From Betaproteobacteria bacterium (GTDB lineage: Bacteria > Pseudomonadota > Gammaproteobacteria > Burkholderiales > SG8-39), in assembly GCA_029858545.1 (NCBI GenBank), contig JAOUFA010000048.1, forward strand, positions 1-14,329: a stretch of 14,329 bases of DNA, given 5' to 3'. Under the pieces are notes generated by a model. The model did no database searches, was not told where the DNA came from, and saw nothing but the letters and a program-made list of their open reading frames with translations. Shown piece after piece: positions 1 to 6,083 of the stretch; position 1 is the first letter of the stretch, and each line of letters starts with the position of its first letter. Position numbers and translations under genes: made by a program.

Positions 1-1297
1 GGGTGTCCTTGTATTCGCGGCTCATCATCGAATCGACCCAGGCATAGCGCGAATTTTCGTGGCTGCGCAGAAAGAATCCCGGCCCGAGTGTCGGGACCTG
101 CCGCACGACCTTCCAGTCGCGCACATCAATCACGCTCACCAGCCCCTCGCGCAGGTTGGGCGTCGCGAGTACCTGCCGACCTTGCCAGGTCCAGGTAATC
201 CCAGAACCGAGATGCGGCAGGCCGGGAAGCTCGATTTGCGCGATGCGGCGCCTGACGTCGAGTTGCACCACCTGCCCAAGCCTACCCCCGCGCGCGGTAC
301 CCATCAATTCTCGGTAATCGGGTGTAAAGAAGAAGTCGTCCAAAATCTCGTCGAGCACTGTGCGTCGCAGATTGAGATATCCGGGAACGAAGGCTCCCTC
401 CTTGTACTGATAGTCGTGCACCAGGCCCACCGGAATCTCGGGTGCCGCGGGGTCATAGGATATCTCCCAGAGTTCTGGCACGTCTTTCAGCGCGGCGACG
501 AAGCTCTTGCGCGGCGCGGCGTCGTACACCGCCGAAACCCGCGACGACTTCTTCCCGCTCGCATCAAGCACCGCGATGGTCTTGACGAGCTGCAGTTCCG
601 CGTCGAGCAGCACCAGTGTGTGCGGCAGATAATTCGCCACCATCACGTACTTGCCGTCTGACGACACCGCGGCATTGCGCGTATTGATTCCTGCGCGCAC
701 TTCAGCAACGATCGCCAGATTCCACAGATCGTATTTGGTGATCCAGCCGTCGCGCGAAGCGAAGAAGACGTAACGGCCGTCGGGTGTAAATTTTGGTCCG
801 CCGTGCAGCGCGTAGCGCGACGCGAAGCGCGCGATCGGTTCGAGCCGATCGCCATCGAGGATACTCACGTGATGGTCGCCTCCTTCGACCACGATGAACA
901 GGTTCACCGGGTCGGCGTCGAACTTCGGCTTCGCGGGGAGCGTCCCCGGCGCATGCAGCACGATGCGCGAAGCGCGGATCGCGGCGTCGTCCCAGGTCGG
1001 CGTCGGATGGATCGGCGTGTAGATCCACTCCGCCAGCCGCTCGATTTCGTCTCTTGCCAACAGCGCACGGAACGCGGGCATTTGCACGCCTGGCCGACTG
1101 TCGAGGAGCATCGCCACCGCGTCCGTCTTCCTGAGCCGCGCGAGGTTCTCGGGAAGGAGCGCCGGGCCCATGCCACCGAGCCGCTCCGCGCCGTGGCAAC
1201 TCGCGCAGTGCTGGGCATAGAGCTTCGCGGCCTCCGGTGGTTCCGCCCACGCAGCAAGCGATGCGAGCGTCATCAGCGCCGCCAGCCACCGCGTCAC
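1..1297 (-). CDS. nirN: NirN: cytochrome c / heme d1-domain protein of d1 biosynthesis (C-terminus cut by window edge)
   Basis: The family acts in the periplasm on the last step of heme d1 synthesis, introducing the acrylate double bond of dihydro-d1 before transfer to NirS. Seen: 432 codons, a Sec-type signal (TRWLAALMTLASLAAWAE), then a cytochrome c domain with CASCH (Cys31, Cys34, His35) and likely axial Met73 (VQMPAF). A d1 beta-propeller follows, with His165 in YALHGGPKF aligning with the proximal d1 histidine of NirS. The distal histidines of cd1 nitrite reductase (segments like ASHEHPEF and FLHDGG) have no counterpart, so I call NirN, not NirS. The family is about 490 residues, so roughly 60 C-terminal residues lie outside. 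The GTG start overlaps the nirJ stop by 4 nt (GTGA) and has GGGAGG 7 nt upstream (1305-1310), indicating translational coupling. The family call is firm; NirN over NirS rests on my recalled alignment. Confidence 0.88.
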   Translation of the reverse strand, partial: MTRWLAALMTLASLAAWAEPPEAAKLYAQHCASCHGAERLGGMGPALLPENLARLRKTDAVAMLLDSRPGVQMPAFRALLARDEIERLAEWIYTPIHPTPTWDDAAIRASRIVLHAPGTLPAKPKFDADPVNLFIVVEGGDHHVSILDGDRLEPIARFASRYALHGGPKFTPDGRYVFFASRDGWITKYDLWNLAIVAEVRAGINTRNAAVSSDGKYVMVANYLPHTLVLLDAELQLVKTIAVLDASGKKSSRVSAVYDAAPRKSFVAALKDVPELWEISYDPAAPEIPVGLVHDYQYKEGAFVPGYLNLRRTVLDEILDDFFFTPDYRELMGTARGGRLGQVVQLDVRRRIAQIELPGLPHLGSGITWTWQGRQVLATPNLREGLVSVIDVRDWKVVRQVPTLGPGFFLRSHENSRYAWVDSMMSREYKDT

Positions 1298-2505
1298 CGG
1301 GCCGCCTCCCGGCGCGGCGTACTGCGGTAGGGGGTGACGGCAATTCTCTCGCGCCCCGGCTCGATGCCGATCTCCTCGTCGTCGAGATAGCAGGCCGGGT
1401 CCTCCTGCCAGGGGTCCCCCGTAAGCTTCATTGCGCGCACCCGCGTATTGCCGCCGCAGATGTCGAAATGCGCACATTCGCCGCAGCGTCCCTTCACGCT
1501 GCGCGGCCGCGCTTTCAGCCCGGCCATTACCGGATGCGACGTGTCGCTCCAGATTTCCGAGAACGGCCGCTCGCGCACATTGCCGAGGGTCAGGTCCCAC
1601 CACATGGTGTCGGGGTGTACATTGCCGAGGTTGTCGATGTTGGCGACGTTGACCCCCGAGGCATTGCCGCCCCACTCGGCGAGCTTCGCCCGCAGGTGCG
1701 CCTCATCGAAGTTCGGCAGGTTGCGTCGCGCCCAATGCAGCAGGTAGACGCCGTCGGCATCATTGTTGCCGGTGACGAATTCCTTCTCGACACCTCTTCG
1801 CGCGTGGTCCCAACACCGCGCAAAGAGCAGATCCATCGCCTCGCGCGCGACGCGAAACTGAGCATCGCGCTTGCGATTGCGGTCGCCGCGTCCGGCATAG
1901 TTGAGGTGCGAAAGATAGAATTTGTCGATTCGTTCGGCTTCCACCAGATCGAGCAGCCCCGGCAAATCGCCGGCGTTGTCCTGCGTGAGCGTAAACCGCA
2001 CACCGACCTTGACATCGCGATCACGACACCGGCGCAGCCCCGCGAGCGAAGCTTCGAATGCGCCCTCCTTGCGCCGGAAGCGATCATGCGTCGCGCCCAG
2101 GCCGTCGAGACTGATGCCGACATAGTCGAACCCAGTCGCCGCAATACGCGCGGCGAGCGCATCATCGATCAGGGTGCCGTTGGTCGAGAGCGCCGTATAG
2201 AACCCCATTGACTTCGCGCGCGAGGCGATATCGAAGATGTCCTTTCTAAGGAGAGGTTCACCGCCGGAGAGAATCAATGCCGGCACGCGAAAACGCTTCA
2301 GGTCGTCCATCACGCGCTGCACTTCCTCGCTAGACAGTTCGCCGGGAAAATCGATGTCGGTCGAGATCGAGTAGCAGTGCATGCAGGTGAGATTGCAGCG
2401 CCGGATGAGATTCCAGATCACCACCGGTCCCGGCGGCTCAATGCGCCGCCCGGCGAGGGGTGTCGGAGCGACGAGTTCATGCATGTAGCGCGAGATACGA
2501 AACAC
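1294..2505 (-). CDS. nirJ: NirJ: radical SAM enzyme of heme d1 biosynthesis
   Basis: Cytoplasmic radical SAM protein, 403 residues, close to the usual NirJ length. The family removes the two propionate side chains of didecarboxysiroheme, heading for the oxo groups of d1. Seen: the SAM cluster motif CNLTCMHC (Cys37, Cys41, Cys44), the GGEP SAM-binding motif at about 81-84, and a SPASM-like C-terminal set Cys341, Cys344, Cys350 and Cys372 (CGECAHFDIC...DPACY) for a second Fe-S cluster. I chose the GTG start at 2505 because AAAGGA (2515-2520) lies 9 nt upstream; an in-frame ATG at 2484 is the alternative. The gene sits 71 nt after nirH and overlaps nirN by 4 nt. An FNR/DNR-type promoter in the upstream gap suggests separate anaerobic control. 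Confidence 0.95.
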   Translation of the reverse strand: MFRISRYMHELVAPTPLAGRRIEPPGPVVIWNLIRRCNLTCMHCYSISTDIDFPGELSSEEVQRVMDDLKRFRVPALILSGGEPLLRKDIFDIASRAKSMGFYTALSTNGTLIDDALAARIAATGFDYVGISLDGLGATHDRFRRKEGAFEASLAGLRRCRDRDVKVGVRFTLTQDNAGDLPGLLDLVEAERIDKFYLSHLNYAGRGDRNRKRDAQFRVAREAMDLLFARCWDHARRGVEKEFVTGNNDADGVYLLHWARRNLPNFDEAHLRAKLAEWGGNASGVNVANIDNLGNVHPDTMWWDLTLGNVRERPFSEIWSDTSHPVMAGLKARPRSVKGRCGECAHFDICGGNTRVRAMKLTGDPWQEDPACYLDDEEIGIEPGRERIAVTPYRSTPRREAAR

Positions 2506-2534
2506 TTCAGTAATTCCTTTTTGGAAACAACGCC

Positions 2535-2575
2535 ATTTTAGGTCACGGGGTCGGCACGCTGTTGACCTGAATCAA
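2535..2575 (-). promoter_or_regulatory. FNR/DNR-type promoter of nirJ-nirN
   Basis: Between nirH and nirJ, the minus strand reads TTGAT-TCAG-GTCAA (2562-2575), nine of ten matches to the FNR/Anr/Dnr consensus TTGAT-N4-ATCAA. A -10 hexamer TAAAAT (2535-2540) follows. A start site near 2527 would centre the box at about -41.5, the class II activator position, and leave a leader of about 22 nt containing AAAGGA before the nirJ GTG. Box, -10 and ribosome site thus all fit one anaerobic or NO-responsive promoter. No transcription data are available. Confidence 0.8.
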
Positions 2576-2576
2576 T

Positions 2577-3056
2577 TCAGCCAAGCCTCATGCCGGTCTT
2601 CTTCAAGATGCGCGTGCTGTAGAGCACATCCCCCGCGCGTAGCGCGGGGCCGAGCAAGGCGCGGATGTCGAGCAGCTTTTCCTCGACCTCGTTGCGCGTA
2701 TGGCCGTGCACCATCGCAAAAAGGTTATACGGCCACTCCGGCATGCGCCGCGGACGACGATAGCAGTGTGTCACAAATGGCAAGGCCCCGACCCGGGCTC
2801 CCAATTCACTGATGTGAGCATCGGCCACGTCCCACACCGACATGCCGTTCGCCGTATACCCGAGCGCATAGTGATTGGGTACTGCGCCGATCCTGCGGAT
2901 GCGCCCGTCGCCGAGCATTTCACGCAACCGCGCCATGACTTCTGCGGCGGTCGTGCCAAGCTGGTCGGCGAGCGCGTGATAGGGACGCGGCCCAAGCGGC
3001 AGCCCGGCTTGGGTCGCGCGCACCAGGCGCAGATCCAAATCGTCATTGCGGTTCAT
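2577..3056 (-). CDS. nirH: NirH: siroheme decarboxylase subunit (AsnC/Lrp-like fold)
   Basis: A 159-residue protein of the NirD/L/G/H (Ahb-type) siroheme decarboxylase family, which converts siroheme to 12,18-didecarboxysiroheme in the cytoplasm. Seen: an N-terminal winged-helix-like part (about 8-60) with RRIGAVPNHYALGY near its end, then an AsnC-like ferredoxin-fold domain containing THCYRRPRRMPEWPYNLF and AMVHG. That pattern marks the NirL/NirH branch rather than NirD/NirG. The start is the ATG at 3056, whose ATGA overlaps the nirG stop by 4 nt; the reading frame is open upstream, but those residues do not resemble the family. It is the last gene of the coupled nirC-H block, and its stop codon lies next to the FNR-like box that precedes nirJ. 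Assigning H rather than L rests on position, because the NirL part is already in the fusion gene. Confidence 0.9.
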   Translation of the reverse strand: MNRNDDLDLRLVRATQAGLPLGPRPYHALADQLGTTAAEVMARLREMLGDGRIRRIGAVPNHYALGYTANGMSVWDVADAHISELGARVGALPFVTHCYRRPRRMPEWPYNLFAMVHGHTRNEVEEKLLDIRALLGPALRAGDVLYSTRILKKTGMRLG

Positions 3057-3496
3057 GCGCCCAGCGCCAGCTCGATGAAATACTCTTCCAGCCTCGGCAG
3101 CTCCAGCACCGGGTAGCCCGTCACCGCCTCGATCGCTTCGAGCACCACCGGGATTTCGGCGGGCGCGCTCACCGCGAGCACGAACCACATATTGTAGCGA
3201 TGCGCACGCTCATAGTTGTGCGCCACTTCGCGCCGTGCGTTGACGAGTCCCGCCACGCGTTCGAAGTCGGCTGCCGGAACACTCATCGCGCACAGCGTGA
3301 ACGCACCTCCCATGCGCTCGGCATCGAACAGGGGCCCGAAACGCGTCAGCGTACCGTCTGCGAGGAGGGCCTCCAGGCGCGCAATCAGCGTCGCCTCGTC
3401 GCAACCGAGCCCCGCCGCCGCGGCGGCGTAGGGCCGTTCGCAGACCGGAAACCCGCCATGCAAGGAATTGATGATTCGCCGGTCGAGATCATCCAT
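3053..3496 (-). CDS. nirG: NirG: siroheme decarboxylase subunit (AsnC/Lrp-like fold)
   Basis: A 147-residue member of the siroheme decarboxylase family, partner of NirDL and NirH. Seen: it opens with MDDLDRRIINSLHGGFPV, a typical AsnC-like start. A winged-helix part ends at LTRFGPLFDAERMGG, and the ligand-binding domain carries VAHNYERAHRYNMWFVLA, the NirD/NirG-type signature. It has no obvious DNA-binding role; in this family the helix-turn-helix fold serves as a scaffold. The start at ATG 3496 lies inside the end of nirDL (8-nt overlap with its stop). An in-frame ATG at 3508 would add four residues, and neither start has a strong ribosome binding site. Overlap at both ends points to coupled translation and stoichiometric complex assembly. 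Confidence 0.9.
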   Translation of the reverse strand: MDDLDRRIINSLHGGFPVCERPYAAAAAGLGCDEATLIARLEALLADGTLTRFGPLFDAERMGGAFTLCAMSVPAADFERVAGLVNARREVAHNYERAHRYNMWFVLAVSAPAEIPVVLEAIEAVTGYPVLELPRLEEYFIELALGA

Positions 3497-4463
3497 GCGC
3501 GGCGCCATACTGTGCCGCGCGCTGCGCGAAGCAGCGGCGGCTGAAGAGCAGCGCACGCGGAACCGATTCGAGACCGGCGGTACGCGTGACGAGTTCGATC
3601 GCCTCGCGTACGGGCGCGCGCTCGACGCCATGCAGCATGCAGAACAGGTTGTAGTTCCAGCGCGGCGGACGCCGCTCGCGCCGGTAGCACAGCGTCACCT
3701 CGCTTTGCGCCGCAAGCACCCTGCCCGCTTCGCCCACTTGTTCGTCAGGCACATCCCAGACCACCATCGCGTTGGCCCCGTAGCCCAGAGGCCGGTGCCG
3801 TACCACGGTACCGATACGACGCACCACTCCGCGCGCGAGCCAATCGCGCAGACGTGCGATCACCTGCTCACCGCTCAAGCCTGCGGCACGTCCCAGCGCC
3901 TCGTACGGGTGCCTGACCAGCGGCAATCCGCCCGAGAGCGCACCGACCAGCCTGCGCTCGGCCTCTCCGAGCAATTCGGTGCCCGCTGAGGCGTTCGTCC
4001 CGCGCGGTACCGCGCCGCTCTCCAGGTCAAAGCCCAGGTCGATATGAAACTCCTCGGCGAGCGGCAGGCGCAGCACCTCGAGACCCGTATCGGCTTCGAT
4101 CTGCGCGAGCACGCGATCGAGATCGCTGGTGCCAGCGGCGGCGACCACGAACCACAGGTTGAAGACATGCTCGCGCTCGTAGTTGTGATTGACTTCGGGA
4201 TAGGCGCTCACGACGGCCGCGACGCGCTCAAGATCGCCCTCCGGCACGGCGAGCGCCGCGAGCAGGCTCGCACCCACCGTGTTCGGCCGGAATACCGCGC
4301 CGACGCGGCTGAGCACGCCGCGCGCCATGAGCCGGCGATAGCCCTCAATCACTCCGTTCTCATCGAGCCCCAGTTGTGCGCCGACCGCGGCATAGGGACG
4401 CGCGACGAGCGGAAAATCGCGCTGGTAGCGATTCAGCAGGATGAATTCGCCCGCTTCGATCAT
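3489..4463 (-). CDS. nirDL: NirDL: fused NirD-NirL siroheme decarboxylase
   Basis: A 324-residue two-domain siroheme decarboxylase. The first half (about 1-147) is NirD-like: winged-helix part, LSRVGAVFRPNTVGAS, then VNHNYEREHVFNLWFVV around residues 91-107. The second half (about 165-324) is NirL-like: RRIGTVVRHRPLGYGANAM near 215-233, then TLCYRRERRPPRWNYNLF around 257-274. A linker of roughly 20 residues rich in Gly, Ser, Thr and Ala joins them. Fused NirDL proteins are known from other denitrifiers and from Hydrogenobacter; Pseudomonas aeruginosa has them separate. Histidine- and tyrosine/arginine-rich segments in each half match the region proposed to handle the propionates. The ATG lies 2 nt after the nirF stop, and the end overlaps nirG. 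The fusion reads as one continuous frame, so it is not a frameshift product. Confidence 0.94.
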   Translation of the reverse strand: MIEAGEFILLNRYQRDFPLVARPYAAVGAQLGLDENGVIEGYRRLMARGVLSRVGAVFRPNTVGASLLAALAVPEGDLERVAAVVSAYPEVNHNYEREHVFNLWFVVAAAGTSDLDRVLAQIEADTGLEVLRLPLAEEFHIDLGFDLESGAVPRGTNASAGTELLGEAERRLVGALSGGLPLVRHPYEALGRAAGLSGEQVIARLRDWLARGVVRRIGTVVRHRPLGYGANAMVVWDVPDEQVGEAGRVLAAQSEVTLCYRRERRPPRWNYNLFCMLHGVERAPVREAIELVTRTAGLESVPRALLFSRRCFAQRAAQYGAAHG

Positions 4464-4465
4464 CG

Positions 4466-5629
4466 TCAGAATCCGGTCATCGCCGCGCGCGAACTGAGGA
4501 AGATCCCGCTTGGGCTGCGCGCAGCCAGCCGCGCCGTCTCGACATAGCTTGCCGTGTCGTACACCACCACCACGTTATCGTCGCGCGACGAAATCCAAAC
4601 CTGCTCGCCGCGCGGCGTGAATTCCAGATGCAGCACCGCCCGCCCCGGACGCAACTCCTTGACCACTTTCATTTCCGGCACGTCGATCACCTGTACCACG
4701 TCGTTCTTCGGAAAGGCGAAATTCACCCACACGCGACGTCCGCCGGGCTGCGCCACGGCGAACACCGGCTGGCCTTGCACCGCGATCCTCCCCGCCTCGG
4801 TCCAGCTGACGGTATCGAGCACCAGCACCTCGTGGCGCCCAATCGCGGGCAGGAAAACATAGCGGCCCGCTACCGCCCAGCCACGCAGATGCGGCATTTT
4901 GTACACCGGCAGCGGCTCCTGACCGCGCCCGTAGCCATCCAGCACGCGCCGCGCAGCCGGCTTGGGATTCCACAGATCGACGAGTGCCAGACCGTCCTCG
5001 CCGAACAGACCGGCAATGTAGTGGCGGCCGTTGGGCGTGACGAAACCATCGTAGGGCTGCTTGCCGATACCGTTGAGCTTGGTCACCTGCGGCCGGCGCG
5101 GATCGGCGGCATCGACAATCCAGATCTCGCCCGCCTCGAACAGGCTGTAGACGAAGCGGTTGCCTGGCGCATCGGCGATACCGATCACCTTGGCGCGCTG
5201 TTTGCCGTCTCCCCAGGTGGAAGGCACTTCCGAAAGCAGTTCGAGCGTCGCCGCATCAAAGATGCGTATGCCACCGGGCTCGTAATTGGCCACCGCGAGC
5301 AATTTGCCGTCGCTGGAAATCGCCCCGCCGATCGAGTTGCCCGCCTGCAACCGGCGCTGCGCAATACGCGCGTGCAGCAGGTCCACCTTGGTCAAGCCCC
5401 CGTCGCGCCCGAACACATAGGCGTAGCGCCCGTCGCGCGAATAGACCGCCGCGGCGTGCGACAGATCGCCGAGCCCCTCGACGCGCGCGAACGCCGTGCG
5501 GCCGCTTGTCTCGACCAGCAGCAGGCTCCCCGAGGCGCGCTCGACGACGAGACCGAGGTCGCCCGTGCCGCGCGGCGCGGTCGCGCAGCCCGCGATCAAT
5601 GCGAGCGCGAGGAGCAGGCTACGGCGCAC
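4466..5629 (-). CDS. nirF: NirF: heme d1 biosynthesis protein, predicted periplasmic lipoprotein
   Basis: A 387-residue beta-propeller protein resembling the d1 domain of NirS/NirN but lacking a cytochrome c domain. NirF is needed for a late step of d1 maturation before NirN. Seen: a short signal VRRSLLLALALIAGC with a clean lipobox (LIAGC, Cys15), predicting signal peptidase II cleavage and a lipid anchor. Propeller repeats follow, including YSRDGRYAYVFGRDGGLTKVD, ISSDGKLLAVANYEPG, PYDGFVTPNGRHYIAGLFGE and PGGRRVWVNFAFPKND. I chose the GTG at 5629 because it puts a normal signal peptide at the N-terminus. The longer in-frame start at 5725 adds 32 unrelated residues. AGGGG lies about 9 nt upstream. 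The start is 11 nt inside the nirC 3' end, so translation is probably coupled. Confidence 0.92.
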   Translation of the reverse strand: MRRSLLLALALIAGCATAPRGTGDLGLVVERASGSLLLVETSGRTAFARVEGLGDLSHAAAVYSRDGRYAYVFGRDGGLTKVDLLHARIAQRRLQAGNSIGGAISSDGKLLAVANYEPGGIRIFDAATLELLSEVPSTWGDGKQRAKVIGIADAPGNRFVYSLFEAGEIWIVDAADPRRPQVTKLNGIGKQPYDGFVTPNGRHYIAGLFGEDGLALVDLWNPKPAARRVLDGYGRGQEPLPVYKMPHLRGWAVAGRYVFLPAIGRHEVLVLDTVSWTEAGRIAVQGQPVFAVAQPGGRRVWVNFAFPKNDVVQVIDVPEMKVVKELRPGRAVLHLEFTPRGEQVWISSRDDNVVVVYDTASYVETARLAARSPSGIFLSSRAAMTGF

Positions 5630-5981
5630 CGGGCAAGCCCCTGCGCAGCTGATCGACGACCCAGCGCGCTTCGGCCTCATCAAGGAAATCCCGCCAGGGC
5701 GGCATGGGTGTTCCCCGCCGGCCATTGAGTATCACGTACACCATTTGATCCACATCCTTTTCCGCGAGCGCCTCAGGCAGTAACGCCGGTCCCAGGCCAC
5801 CCTTCATCGTCAAACCGTGACACGAACCGCAGTCCTGGCGCAGCATATGCAAAATCGCCTCGCGCCGCCCGGCGGATTCGGGCGCCGCGACCGCCCGCAA
5901 CTCGCCGGCCCAGGACGTGACCATGAAAATGAAGCCAAGTACAGACCAACAGTATTTCATCCCGCCCAAACAAATTTTCAT
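5619..5981 (-). CDS. nirC: NirC: small periplasmic c-type cytochrome
   Basis: A 120-residue monoheme cytochrome c, the usual NirC size; it is thought to pass electrons to or from the d1 assembly proteins or NirS. Seen: a signal peptide whose hydrophobic core is about residues 11-26, then the heme motif CGSCH (Cys51, Cys54, His55) and a probable axial Met93 in GTPMPPW. The segment GLTMKGGLGPALLPEALAEKD resembles the cytochrome domain of NirN. The start is uncertain. ATG 5981 is listed, but ATG 5960 gives a cleaner signal peptide (MKYCWSVLGFIFMV), and an upstream ATG at 6029 overlaps the FNR-like box. None has a good ribosome binding site. It is the first gene of the minus-strand nir block and overlaps nirF. 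Confidence 0.88.
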   Translation of the reverse strand: MKICLGGMKYCWSVLGFIFMVTSWAGELRAVAAPESAGRREAILHMLRQDCGSCHGLTMKGGLGPALLPEALAEKDVDQMVYVILNGRRGTPMPPWRDFLDEAEARWVVDQLRRGLPGAP

Positions 5982-6015
5982 GTGCGCAGAGTGCCGCAGA
6001 GGGTTGTTCCTCGGT

Positions 6016-6029
6016 TTAACATAGATCAA
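6016..6029. promoter_or_regulatory. FNR/DNR-like box between nirC and cysG
   Basis: The plus strand reads TTAAC-ATAG-ATCAA, which is TTGAT-CTAT-GTTAA on the minus strand: eight of ten consensus matches with one perfect half-site. Centred at 6022.5, it would sit at -41.5 for a plus-strand start near 6064, with a weak -10 TAAGGT (6052-6057) and AAGGA (6068-6072) before the cysG ATG at 6084. For nirC the same spacing puts transcription start at about 5981, with no recognisable -10. It may serve either gene or both. Confidence 0.55.
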
Positions 6030-6083
6030 AGTATTTCACCCCTGCTCAACTTAAGGTTTTGACTTCAAAGGAAGTCGATATCG

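Noticed and set aside
1..1297. Cytochrome cd1 nitrite reductase NirS
   Set aside because: The same domain order is present, but the distal d1 histidines of NirS are missing and the sequence reads as NirN.
1237..2211. Plus-strand open frame of 324 codons opposite nirJ
   Set aside because: It mirrors the nirJ coding frame and has no motif, no ribosome site and no family resemblance. nirJ has clear radical SAM motifs.
2577..4463. AsnC/Lrp-type transcription regulators
   Set aside because: The NirDL/G/H proteins share the AsnC fold, but their signatures (HNYERxH and CYRR...YNLF) and location inside the d1 operon mark siroheme decarboxylases.
4628..5728. Plus-strand open frame of 366 codons opposite nirF
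   Set aside because: Shadow of nirF in high-GC sequence. NirF is supported by propeller repeats, a lipobox and operon overlap.
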